This document shows, in pieces, positions 1 to 6,300 of a DNA stretch of 6,611 bases. The stretch spans positions 1 through 6,611 of the forward strand of contig JAHEGL010000107.1 in assembly GCA_024645145.1 (NCBI GenBank), in the 5' to 3' direction. The number at the start of each line of letters is the position of its first letter. Positions within the stretch are counted from its first letter, which is position 1. This stretch comes from Planktotalea sp. GTDB lineage: Bacteria > Pseudomonadota > Alphaproteobacteria > Rhodobacterales > Rhodobacteraceae. The notes beneath the pieces are model-generated. The model did no database searches, was not told where the DNA came from, and worked only from the letters and a program-made list of their open reading frames with translations. The position numbers were made by a program, and so were the translations under genes.

Positions 1-1
1 G

Positions 2-70
2 ACATGCCCAAATGAGGCGGATGCAGCAGCGGTTAGGAAAAAGCGTCTGGATAAAAATTTGGTCATGTAA
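2..70 (+). CDS. Possible C-terminal tail of an upstream gene (partial)
   Basis: A plus-strand frame is open from the window edge to a TAA at 68-70 and encodes 22 residues, ending in the basic stretch VRKKRLDKNLVM. The intrinsic terminator at 100-131, 30 bp downstream, is what one expects after the last gene of a plus-strand unit, so some gene probably ends about here. A second frame is also open from the edge (3-77, ending at a TAA at 75-77), and I cannot tell which one is real. No family is recognisable in so short a piece. Confidence 0.27.
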   Translation, partial: TCPNEADAAAVRKKRLDKNLVM

Positions 71-99
71 AAGTTAATGCAAATTGTTGTGTGCTTAAC

Positions 100-131
100 A
101 AGGCCCGAGGTGAGCAAGAATTGGGCTTTTT
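100..131 (+). terminator. Rho-independent terminator of an upstream plus-strand gene
   Basis: AAGGCCCGA at 100-108 pairs with TTGGGCTTT at 121-129 as nine pairs, two of them G-U, around a 12-base loop. A run of five T follows at 127-131. There is no T run on the opposite strand after the stem, so it works on the plus strand. It lies inside the longest possible reading of the transporter frame (from 77), which argues that the transporter really starts later, at 212. Confidence 0.6.
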
Positions 132-211
132 ACGGCATTGTGATGGCAAACCTTAAAAGGTTGCTGCGGGTGCGCACTGTTGATGGTGATTTCTATCTGG
201 TAGGGGCGCGT

Positions 212-1063
212 ATGTTGAAAGCGATGTTAATTATGCTCGTTGCGATGAGCGCTATTCCTGCGGGGGACGCAGCGAGCAAGATTCTGACCTCGGAGCTTGG
301 TGCTGCGCCGACTTATGTGGTGTGGACAAGGTTCTTGATCGGCGGATTGGTGATTTTGCCGTTCACTTGGCGGGCAGGGCTTTCTGTTTGGCGCGATTGG
401 CGGGTCTGGTTTCGCGCGTTGCTGATTGCGCTAGGGATCAGTTGCATCACACGGGCCCTGCAGTTGGCACCTTTGGCTGATGTCTTTGGAGCATTTTTCA
501 TAGGGCCCTTGGTGAGCTTTGTTTTGTCTGTTTGGCTTTTGAAAGAAAAGGCGCGTGCTGTTCAGGTGTTTTTGGTGCTCTTGGGGTTTGTCGGGGTTCT
601 GATGATTGTGCGTCCCGGGTTTACGGTGACGGCAGGTCTCGGCTGGGCATTGCTCGCAGGAAGCTTGTACGGCGCATTTTTAACCGCATCGCGGTGGCTC
701 GCAGGGACCGTTGCTCTGGGTGGTTTGATGATTACGCAGATGGTTGGCTCAGTGGTCTTGGTGACCCCCTTCGTGCTTGGCCAGTTTCCCGAGTTTACGC
801 CGCAAATTGCCAAATTGACGGTGATAAGTGCGCTGGTGTCGATGGTTGGGAATGTCTTGATGCTGTTTGCCTACAAGATGCAAGAGGCGAGCAAACTTGC
901 ACCTTTTGTCTATTTCCAATTGATTTCAGCGGTTGTTCTAGGATGGTTGGTTTTCGGTGAGTGGCCGGATGTCTTTGTCGTCCTTGGTATGGGCGTGGTC
1001 ATCGTTGCCGGATGTGTCAGTGCACTTTTACAATCACGTCGGCCAGTCACCGCGCGCACGTAG
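212..1063 (+). CDS. DMT-superfamily (EamA domain) inner-membrane transporter
   Basis: This encodes a 283-residue polytopic protein of the drug/metabolite transporter superfamily, probably an exporter of a small metabolite in the inner membrane; the substrate cannot be read from sequence. About ten hydrophobic segments are visible (roughly residues 4-20, 33-51, 67-84, 89-111, 118-134, 141-158, 172-190, 202-222, 227-249, 254-272), arranged as two EamA repeats of five. The repeats show typical signatures: [13 protein letters not shown] and WLLKEK in the first half, and [12 protein letters not shown] and VFGEWP in the second. The length is normal for the family. The frame is open back to 77, but I chose the ATG at 212 because AGGGG (202-206) sits five bases upstream, the hydrophobic repeat begins there, and the longer version would run through the terminator at 100-131. 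The last 30 bp overlap the end of nadD on the opposite strand. Confidence 0.85.
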   Translation: MLKAMLIMLVAMSAIPAGDAASKILTSELGAAPTYVVWTRFLIGGLVILPFTWRAGLSVWRDWRVWFRALLIALGISCITRALQLAPLADVFGAFFIGPLVSFVLSVWLLKEKARAVQVFLVLLGFVGVLMIVRPGFTVTAGLGWALLAGSLYGAFLTASRWLAGTVALGGLMITQMVGSVVLVTPFVLGQFPEFTPQIAKLTVISALVSMVGNVLMLFAYKMQEASKLAPFVYFQLISAVVLGWLVFGEWPDVFVVLGMGVVIVAGCVSALLQSRRPVTART

Positions 1064-1633
1064 CGCGCTTGACGAGATATCGCGCATGGGCACATTCACA
1101 AAGGCCCAAGCCGGGGCATTCATATGTGACAGCAGGCGCGCAGCGCGGCCTTTCAAAAGAGCATGACGATAGATTTGCGCAGCGGGGGCCGTGCGCGCAT
1201 CAATGCGCTCACCGAGGCGCGCGAGAACGCCGATTGGAACGGTTTCGATGATCTCGTCCCAGTCTTTCCACATATGAAATTGCGCCAGATTGTCCGCGCC
1301 CATAAGCCATGTGAAGCGCGCGAGAGGAAACTTATGGCGCAGCGCGCGCAGGGTTTGCGCGGTGTAGCGCGTGCCGAGTGTTTGCTCGATGTCTGATATG
1401 TGGACCCGCGGGTGCTGAATCACCTCGCTTGCGCGCTGCATCCGGCGCGCCATGGGCGCGGGGCCGCGTGCTTTGAGTGGATTGCCGGGGGAGACGAGCC
1501 ACCAGATTTCATCCAGATCAAACCGTTTCAGAGCTTCCAGAGTGATATGCACGTGCCCAGTGTGTGCTGGGTCAAAGGAGCCGCCCAAAAGGCCAATGCG
1601 TCTGCCGCGTGTGGTGTGCGCTGTCGGGTGCAT
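1034..1633 (-). CDS. nadD: Nicotinate-nucleotide adenylyltransferase NadD
   Basis: This cytoplasmic enzyme transfers AMP from ATP to nicotinate mononucleotide, giving deamido-NAD, the step before NAD synthetase in NAD biosynthesis. The 199-residue product has the nucleotidyltransferase signature [11 protein letters not shown] at residues 17-27, with the (H/T)xGH motif at 24-27. It also has MGADNL at 111-116 and ISSSALR at 186-192, matching the family's C-terminal ISSTxxR ATP-binding motif. Length and motif spacing are normal and the gene looks intact. The ATG at 1633 has no clear Shine-Dalgarno sequence; it follows the stop of the exported-protein gene (1668-1670) by 34 bp on the same strand, so shared transcription is likely. 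No rsfS or rlmH, frequent neighbours of nadD, follows; instead the convergent transporter gene overlaps its last 30 bp. Confidence 0.95.
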   Translation of the reverse strand: MHPTAHTTRGRRIGLLGGSFDPAHTGHVHITLEALKRFDLDEIWWLVSPGNPLKARGPAPMARRMQRASEVIQHPRVHISDIEQTLGTRYTAQTLRALRHKFPLARFTWLMGADNLAQFHMWKDWDEIIETVPIGVLARLGERIDARTAPAAQIYRHALLKGRAARLLSHMNAPAWAFVNVPMRDISSSALRARGDWPT

Positions 1634-1667
1634 GGGGCCGTTTAACGCTCAGCGCGCGACGATGCAA

Positions 1668-2210
1668 TTAGGGGATGGGGCAGTCGTTGATCTCGCTCAC
1701 AGCTTTGCGCCACGCGGCAGCTGCATCAAATGTATCGTGCTGCCAGTCGTCCTCGGACTTGCGCGGCATCATGCCATAGCGGATCATGTAGCCGGGTCTG
1801 TAGTTTGGCTGGCCAAGGGCTTCGATCTCTGCGCATGTATCCAGAAAGAACGGATGGGTAGGATCACGCAGTTTATCGATGGAGGCACGAATACCGGTCA
1901 TTGTTGTGCGATCAAGGAAGGCGAACATCCATTGTGACAGTTCCCCAAGCACCACATGCGCACTTTCATAGCGCACGTGCTGTTGATCGGACAGGCCGTA
2001 AGAGGAGTAGGTTTAGTAGACCTGCACAGCGTCGTCATAGCGTTGCTCCGCTGCACACGCACGCATGATACGGGCAAGCTCGGACGGGTGCATATCGTTG
2101 CCCAGCTCATCCTGCGAAACACAACCAAACTCACGGGGCAACGCATCATTCGCCTGTGCGCTCACCACCGAAGGGGCGAGCAAAGTGCAGATCAATGCCA
2201 ACCAACGCAT
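1668..2210 (-). pseudogene. Small exported four-cysteine protein gene interrupted by one in-frame TAA
   Basis: Read through, this frame gives 179 residues plus one internal stop. It begins with a clear signal peptide (MRWLALICTLLAPSVVSA, then QA), preceded by GGGAG six bases before the ATG at 2210. The predicted mature part has four cysteines (codons 30, 52, 126 and 177), consistent with a disulfide-bonded periplasmic protein, and ends NDCPIP. Codon 66 is TAA at 2013-2015. The same frame continues at once as TYSSYGLSDQQ and stays open to the true stop at 1668-1670, so a single substitution (for example from CAA, GAA or AAA) explains the break. The 65-residue front piece keeps the signal peptide and could still be made. 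A GTG at 1976 could start the back piece, but without an export signal. I recognise it only as a hypothetical secreted protein of the Rhodobacteraceae type. A recent nonsense mutation, a sequencing error and two separate genes are all possible, the last least likely. Confidence 0.72.
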
Positions 2211-2228
2211 CCGAAACTCCCAATCCAT

Positions 2229-2257
2229 TTGCGCCTACCTTCGCATCACACTATGTG
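2229..2257 (+). promoter_or_regulatory. Possible promoter of ettA
   Basis: The 81 bp between the divergent exported-protein gene and ettA must hold start signals for both. On the plus strand TTGCGC (2229-2234) and TATGTG (2252-2257) are 17 bp apart, about 35 bp before the ettA start. Each matches only three of six consensus positions, so this is a weak candidate given mainly to mark the region. Confidence 0.22.
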
Positions 2258-2291
2258 GATGCAAACTGAATTCAGCGTGAGGAACGATCCT

Positions 2292-3947
2292 ATGGCCGCG
2301 TATCAATATGTCTATCACATGCAAGGCGTCTCAAAGACGTATCCCGGTGGTAAGAAATGCTTTGAAAACATCCACTTGAATTTTCTTCCCGGTGTGAAAA
2401 TCGGTGTTGTCGGTGTCAACGGCGCGGGTAAATCGACGCTTTTGAAAATCATGGCCGGTTGGGACAAGGATTTTCAGGGCGAAGCGTGGAAGGCTGAAGG
2501 TGCGCATGTGGGCTATCTGCCGCAGGAACCCAAGCTGGACGAAACGCTCGATGTGCGCGGCAATGTGATGCTGGGCGTTGCGGACAAGAAGGCAACCTTG
2601 GATCGCTACAATGAGCTTGCGATGAACTATTCTGACGAGACGGCGGATGAGATGGCCGAATTGCAGGATAAGATCGATGCGGAGAACCTTTGGGATTTGG
2701 ATTCCCAGATCGACGTGTCCATGGAAGCCCTACGTTGCCCGCCGGATGATGCGGATGTGACGACACTTTCTGGTGGTGAGGCGCGCCGAGTTGCGCTGTG
2801 CAAATTGTTGTTGGAACAGCCCGACATGTTGCTGCTCGACGAGCCGACAAACCACCTTGACGCGGAAACGATTGCTTGGCTGCAAAAGCACCTGATTGAT
2901 TACAAAGGTACGATCCTTTGCGTCACGCACGACCGTTATTTCCTTGATGATATCACCAGCTGGATTTTGGAATTGGATCGCGGCAAGGGCATTCCATACG
3001 AGGGAAACTACTCAGCGTGGCTTGAGCAAAAAGCGAAGCGTTTGTCGCAAGAAGCGCGCGAAGATAAGTCCAAGCAAAAGACGCTGGAACGCGAACTTGA
3101 GTGGATGCGCCAAGGGGCGAAAGCACGTCAGGCGAAGTCCAAAGCACGTATCAGCGCCTATAATGAGCTTGCGGGTCAGTCCGAGCGCGACAAGGTTGGC
3201 CGCGCGCAGATCGTTATTCCGAACGGTCCACGCCTAGGCAATAAGGTGATTGAGGTTGAAGGGCTGAAAAAGGCGATGGGCGATAAGCTCTTGGTCGAAA
3301 ACCTGTCCTTTGATCTGCCCCCCGGCGGTATTGTTGGCGTGATTGGCCCCAACGGCGCGGGTAAATCCACGCTGTTTAAGATGCTGACAGGGCAGGAAAA
3401 ACCTGATGAGGGTACGGTAGAGTATGGTGATACTGTGCAGCTCTCCTACGTTGATCAGTCCCGCGACGATCTGGGCGATGATGAGACGGTATGGGAAGCG
3501 ATTTCCGGTGGCTCCGAGATCATTGCGCTGGGCGATGCGGAAGTGAATTCGCGTGCCTATTGCTCGTCCTTTAACTTCAAAGGCGGCGATCAGCAAAAGA
3601 AGGTTGGGTTGCTTTCAGGTGGTGAACGCAACCGTGTCCACATGGCGCGATTGCTGAAAGAGGGCGGCAATGTGCTGCTGCTCGACGAACCGACGAACGA
3701 TCTGGATGTTGAAACATTGCGCGCCTTGGAAGATGCGTTGGTAGATTTCGCAGGCTGCGCCGTGGTTATCTCGCACGACCGCTTCTTCCTGGACCGCATC
3801 TGCACGCACATGTTGGCTTTTGAAGGCGATGCGCATGTGGAGTGGTTCGAAGGTAACTTTGAGGACTACGAAGAAGACAAGAAGCGTCGTCTGGGCGCGG
3901 ATGCTTTGGAGCCCAAGCGGATTAAGCATAAGAAGTTTGCTCGTTGA
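2292..3947 (+). CDS. ettA: Energy-dependent translational throttle protein EttA (ABC-F ATPase)
   Basis: EttA is a soluble ABC-F protein that binds the ribosomal E site and gates early elongation according to the ATP/ADP ratio. The 551-residue product has two ATPase domains with all motifs intact. Domain 1 has Walker A GVNGAGKST at 41-49, signature LSGGE at 159-163, Walker B LLLDEP at 180-185 and the switch histidine in VTHDR at 213. Domain 2 has GPNGAGKST at 352-360, LSGGE at 441-445, LLLDEP at 462-467 and the histidine in ISHDR at 495. The insert between Walker A and signature 1 (about 90-145) is the arm region, and the charged stretch at about 245-305 is the interdomain linker. The C-terminal LGADALEPKRIK is near-identical to E. 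coli EttA as I remember it. The frame is open back to 1956, but the start is set at 2292 by GAGGA (2279-2283) eight bases upstream and by agreement with the family's start. It appears to be transcribed alone; no clear terminator follows. Confidence 0.97.
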   Translation: MAAYQYVYHMQGVSKTYPGGKKCFENIHLNFLPGVKIGVVGVNGAGKSTLLKIMAGWDKDFQGEAWKAEGAHVGYLPQEPKLDETLDVRGNVMLGVADKKATLDRYNELAMNYSDETADEMAELQDKIDAENLWDLDSQIDVSMEALRCPPDDADVTTLSGGEARRVALCKLLLEQPDMLLLDEPTNHLDAETIAWLQKHLIDYKGTILCVTHDRYFLDDITSWILELDRGKGIPYEGNYSAWLEQKAKRLSQEAREDKSKQKTLERELEWMRQGAKARQAKSKARISAYNELAGQSERDKVGRAQIVIPNGPRLGNKVIEVEGLKKAMGDKLLVENLSFDLPPGGIVGVIGPNGAGKSTLFKMLTGQEKPDEGTVEYGDTVQLSYVDQSRDDLGDDETVWEAISGGSEIIALGDAEVNSRAYCSSFNFKGGDQQKKVGLLSGGERNRVHMARLLKEGGNVLLLDEPTNDLDVETLRALEDALVDFAGCAVVISHDRFFLDRICTHMLAFEGDAHVEWFEGNFEDYEEDKKRRLGADALEPKRIKHKKFAR

Positions 3948-3950
3948 GTT

Positions 3951-3962
3951 TTGCTATAGCAA
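3951..3962. repeat. Perfect 12-bp palindrome just after ettA
   Basis: TTGCTATAGCAA at 3951-3962 is identical on both strands and begins three bases after the ettA stop codon. It has no loop and no T run, so it is not a standard terminator. It lies at the point where base composition falls toward the low-GC segment. It could be a protein-binding site, a remnant of a junction, or chance. Confidence 0.45.
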
Positions 3963-3984
3963 TACTTAGCGAGTGCTAGCCCGC

Positions 3985-4870
3985 TTACTCTACTTCGGTC
4001 ACATAAATACTTTTTAAGCGGCCATTTTGTGTTTCATTTTTTAATGCAGTGAAATGCAAAATGGCGCTGACGTCGGAAGATCTCAGCCTTGAAGCCGCAT
4101 TTCGAGAAAGACTTCTTGTAATAGAGCTAATCGTGGCAAGGTTTCGAATAGTGTCAGCTAACTCAAAAGGCACAGTTCTTTGCTCAGCGGCGATGTAAAT
4201 TCTACCCTTAAAGGTGTTGGCATTATAGCTCGAAACGTGACCGGAAAACGTTTCAAAGTCCTCTGAAGTGATTATTTTGTCGACGTAGTCAAAGGTTTCA
4301 GCATCAGCGTAAACTTCAAGTTGTTCGCTTTGGAACTCCGTACGCCAGTTGAAACTTTGCCGTGGCTGCGCTTTCAGATGCGATAATTGGTCGGTGAATA
4401 GATTTTATTCCGCTTTCTGTTTTTTCAATGAGTGAGTCAAAGCATTCAATAGAAAGGTTGTTGTCAATTGCTTGCCTTGGCGCTTGGCTGCGATACTGTT
4501 GTATCTGAGGACCTAAAGTTTCGTCAAAGTCAGGCGAAAACCCCAGTGTTTCCTGGACAACATATTCGACAGCCGATTTTGTTAGCCAACCGAAAGCTGT
4601 GTCTGGCGCTGCTGTACCTAATGCGTGAATAGTTGATCCTAGAGCAAGCGCAACCGTCTAATTCCAACTTCCCTCTTCAGCGGGGAGAGCAATCAAACTA
4701 AAACTTTTTGAAGAAGGTGATTGGGTAATCACATCTCCGCTTAAAAGAAAATGAGTAGTTAGTGAAAGAGTTCTTTCAAACCCGACCAAAGCTTGCGCAA
4801 CGTCATAGAATTGAATTTGATTGTTGTTAGCCCAGTTTCCATTAAATGATAATTCAAAATAGCTGTCCAT
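3985..4870 (-). pseudogene. Decayed low-GC accessory gene (amber stop plus frameshift)
   Basis: Reassembled, this would encode about 295 residues. It starts at the ATG at 4870 with AAGGTG upstream. The first 70 codons (MDSYFELSFNGNW to EEGSWN) end at TAG, 4658-4660. The same frame then continues without another stop to 4316, covering TVALALGSTIHALG, a possible membrane helix, and FDSLIEKTESGIKSIHRPI. The rest lies in the frame shifted by one base, open from 4404 to the stop at 3985, and includes FQSEQLEVYADAETFDYV, SSYNANTFKGRIYIAAEQ and a serine-rich, arginine-rich segment ending KSIYVTEVE. The switch therefore falls between about 4404 and 4318, probably 4330-4380, through one extra or two missing bases. 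The overall pattern recalls uncharacterised proteins annotated with DUF7946/DUF7947-type domains in accessory regions; this is from memory and weak. Low GC against its neighbours suggests horizontal origin. With two lesions, a full-length product is unlikely. Confidence 0.75.
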
Positions 4871-4874
4871 TTAT

Positions 4875-4905
4875 TCACCTTAATGTCCCGCTATAAATAA
4901 GGTGA
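4875..4905. repeat. 8-bp inverted repeat over the ribosome-binding site of the decayed gene
   Basis: TCACCTTA at 4875-4882 and TAAGGTGA at 4898-4905 are perfect inverted copies 15 bases apart. The left arm contains the complement of AAGGTG, the apparent Shine-Dalgarno sequence of the minus-strand gene starting at 4870. In a minus-strand transcript starting upstream of 4905 the two arms would pair and hide that site; as DNA the pair could be an operator. A further CACCTTA lies at 4952-4958, over the trxC stop codon. Confidence 0.45.
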
Positions 4906-4955
4906 TTGGATCAACGAAATACAAATGGAAAGTGAAAATAGTTAAGAATTGCACC

Positions 4956-5384
4956 TTACGATGTTGGCACCCACCCAACAATCTGCCCCATCTTCATCGC
5001 TCCCGCCTGACGCTTCACTTCGCGGCCATTTTGCCATGCGATCATCGTTGGGATACCCTTAATCCGCTTCTTGCCAGACACCGATTGATGCGCTTGCGTG
5101 TTCACTTTCACGAGGCGCGCTTTGCCTGCTAAGGCTTTGGCTGCCTTCTCAAATTCCGGCCCCATCATCTTGCACGGTCCACACCACGGGGCCCAGAAAT
5201 CCACGACAAGTGGGACGTCGTCGCTGGCGCTGGCTTTCATCAGGATCGCGGGGGTGATCTCGATGGCTTTGGTGGGCATCAAGGGGGCCGCGCATGTGCC
5301 GCATTTGGGGCGGTCGGAGAGTTTGTCGAACGGCACGCGGTTGAGTTGCGCGCATTTGAGACAGGTGAGTTTTTTGCCAGCCAT
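4956..5384 (-). CDS. trxC: Thioredoxin 2 (zinc-binding thioredoxin TrxC)
   Basis: This cytoplasmic protein-disulfide reductase of 142 residues is normally recycled by thioredoxin reductase and, in bacteria where it has been studied, is linked to oxidative stress. The N-terminal zinc ribbon characteristic of TrxC has CxxC at residues 8-11 and 28-31. The thioredoxin fold follows, with the catalytic WCGPC at 67-71, VDFWAPW just before it, and the cis-proline in GIPT (P112). All key residues are present and the length is normal. The start at 5384 is supported by AAGGA (rc of 5391-5395) six bases upstream and by agreement with the family; the frame is open to 5534, but that extension would overlap the upstream gene in another frame. 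It lies 10 bp after the hemolysin III gene, and its ribosome-binding site touches that gene's stop codon, so co-transcription and translational coupling are likely. Confidence 0.94.
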   Translation of the reverse strand: MAGKKLTCLKCAQLNRVPFDKLSDRPKCGTCAAPLMPTKAIEITPAILMKASASDDVPLVVDFWAPWCGPCKMMGPEFEKAAKALAGKARLVKVNTQAHQSVSGKKRIKGIPTMIAWQNGREVKRQAGAMKMGQIVGWVPTS

Positions 5385-5394
5385 TTGATTTCCT

Positions 5395-6021
5395 TCAGAA
5401 AAGCGCGAGCCAGATGCCCGCGAACATGAGCATACCGCCGATGGTGATCCAAGAATGCCAAATCGCATAACGGAATGGTAAGGATTTCTGTGCATAGAAG
5501 AGGGTGCCGATGGCGTAGCCCGCGCTGCCGGCAAGGATGAGTTTGGGTGTGACGGAAGGTACGTTTTTCAGATCGGGCAGGGCGAGCAGGCCGATGGCCC
5601 CAAGTGCGAGATAGGAGGCAGTGGACCATTTCGATTTGATTTCAGAGTTGGTGATTTTGTTCCAGATCGCCACGAGTGCGAGCGCCCAACATAATGCGAG
5701 GATGATATATGTGCGCGTTGTGCCTGCTTGCACTAGCAAAGGGGTGAACGTGCCTGTGATGCTTGTGTAGATCGCTGCGTGATCGATACGGCGAAGAAGC
5801 GTGCGTTGCTCATGCCAAGGGGCGAAGTGGTATGCGCAGGACGACAGATTGGACACAAGGCCGCACGCGACATAGACAAAGACTGCAAAGATGAGCGCTG
5901 TCGAAAGTGTCGCCGCTGCTTTGAAAACCAGCATTGTGCCAGCGATAAGAATGAAAGTTAGGCCAACCGCATGCACTGCCATATCGGCACGGCGGTAAGA
6001 GCGGGTTGTGCTGGGATACAT
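5395..6021 (-). CDS. Hemolysin III / TrhA family (PAQR-like) membrane protein
   Basis: This 208-residue inner-membrane protein has about seven hydrophobic segments, the plan of the hemolysin III/YqfA (TrhA) branch of the PAQR superfamily. The conserved putative metal-site residues are visible: SSCAYH at 60-65 (usual S..YH), RRIDHAAIY around D80-H81, GTFTP at 90-94, and AIWHSW with H189 in the last part. In E. coli TrhA is tied to membrane-energy and fatty-acid homeostasis; the hemolysin name comes from early heterologous work, and toxin activity should not be assumed. The frame stays open to an ATG at 6168, but I chose the ATG at 6021. The extra 49 residues are polar and unlike the family, and they run through an inverted repeat at 6123-6154. 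No start has a strong Shine-Dalgarno; AAGAAG upstream of 6021 is the nearest. It is first in a two-gene unit with trxC. Confidence 0.9.
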   Translation of the reverse strand: MYPSTTRSYRRADMAVHAVGLTFILIAGTMLVFKAAATLSTALIFAVFVYVACGLVSNLSSCAYHFAPWHEQRTLLRRIDHAAIYTSITGTFTPLLVQAGTTRTYIILALCWALALVAIWNKITNSEIKSKWSTASYLALGAIGLLALPDLKNVPSVTPKLILAGSAGYAIGTLFYAQKSLPFRYAIWHSWITIGGMLMFAGIWLALF

Positions 6022-6122
6022 TCGCTGGCTTCTTGTTGTTTCGCGCGCTCGATACGCAGCTAAACCGTCTATGTCGAGTGTGACGCCAAGTCTGTTCGGG
6101 GCGAGTTTTAGCATTTTGGCGT

Positions 6123-6154
6123 GTTCAAAAGGAGAGTGTGATACGCTTTTGAAC
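6123..6154. promoter_or_regulatory. 9-bp inverted repeat upstream of the hemolysin III-trxC unit
   Basis: GTTCAAAAG at 6123-6131 and CTTTTGAAC at 6146-6154 are perfect inverted copies 14 bases apart, with centres 23 bp apart (about two helical turns). They lie about 100-130 bp ahead of the chosen start of the hemolysin III gene. The layout suits a dimeric regulator's operator or a leader hairpin. No T run follows on either strand, so it is not a terminator. I cannot match it to a known regulator. Confidence 0.42.
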
Positions 6155-6215
6155 TGTCTTTTATGCATTTGCGAGGAAGATTTTCGCGCGTTTGAGTGTT
6201 ATGTATGATTTGGGA

Positions 6216-6286
6216 TCAAGATGACCTCCAGGATTCTCGCCTCGCTCACGGAGAGACGTAGCACCGAATGGTGCTGCGTCTTTTTT
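6216..6286 (+). ncRNA. Candidate intergenic small RNA
   Basis: A strong plus-strand terminator (6252-6286) sits in a roughly 280-bp space flanked only by minus-strand genes, so something without an obvious protein appears to be transcribed rightward. TATGAT at 6204-6209 is a good -10 element; the -35 position 17 bp upstream (TTTTCG) is poor. A start near 6216 would give a transcript of about 70 bases. It contains GACCTCC (6223-6229), able to pair with ribosome-binding sites as some alphaproteobacterial small RNAs do, and a weak TCTC/GAGA stem ahead of the terminator. The start point is a guess, and I do not recognise the RNA as a named family. Confidence 0.3.
6252..6286 (+). terminator. Strong Rho-independent terminator, plus strand
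   Basis: GACGTAGCACC at 6255-6265 and GGTGCTGCGTC at 6270-6280 form an 11-bp stem with one G-T wobble around a GAAT loop, followed by six T at 6281-6286. The three bases before the stem (6252-6254) can pair with the start of the T run. On the minus strand the hairpin is followed by TCTCC instead of a T run, so it should be a poor terminator for the TerB-like gene that ends at 6301. Confidence 0.85.
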
Positions 6287-6300
6287 ACACTCAGTGTCCG

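Noticed and set aside
1163..1937. Plus-strand open frames across 1163-1937
   Set aside because: They lie antisense to nadD and the exported-protein gene, have no recognisable domain, and arise from high-GC codon bias on the opposite strand.
1956..2291. Upstream extension of the ettA frame to 1956
   Set aside because: It overlaps the signal-peptide gene on the other strand and has no EttA-like sequence; the 2292 start has a good ribosome-binding site and matches the family start.
2449..2850. 133-residue minus-strand frame inside ettA
   Set aside because: It is rich in Pro, Ser, His and Arg, typical of an antisense shadow, and ettA is certain here.
3985..4870. Programmed frameshift or two separate genes instead of a pseudogene
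   Set aside because: There is an amber stop as well as a frame change, no clear slippery site, and the downstream pieces lack start signals.
4901..4915. FNR/FnrL-like box (TTGATCCAATCA on the minus strand)
   Set aside because: The spacing between half sites is three instead of four bases and the second half is incomplete.
3948..4955. Integration by site-specific recombination with flanking att repeats
   Set aside because: I found no convincing direct repeat shared by the two ends of the low-GC segment, and there is no integrase, transposase or tRNA gene nearby.
5385..5534. Longer trxC with 50 extra N-terminal residues
   Set aside because: The extra part overlaps the hemolysin III gene in another frame; the zinc ribbon of TrxC starts right after the ATG at 5384.
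6022..6168. Longer hemolysin III protein starting at 6168
   Set aside because: The added 49 residues are not family-like, have no ribosome-binding site and include the inverted repeat. Not fully excluded.
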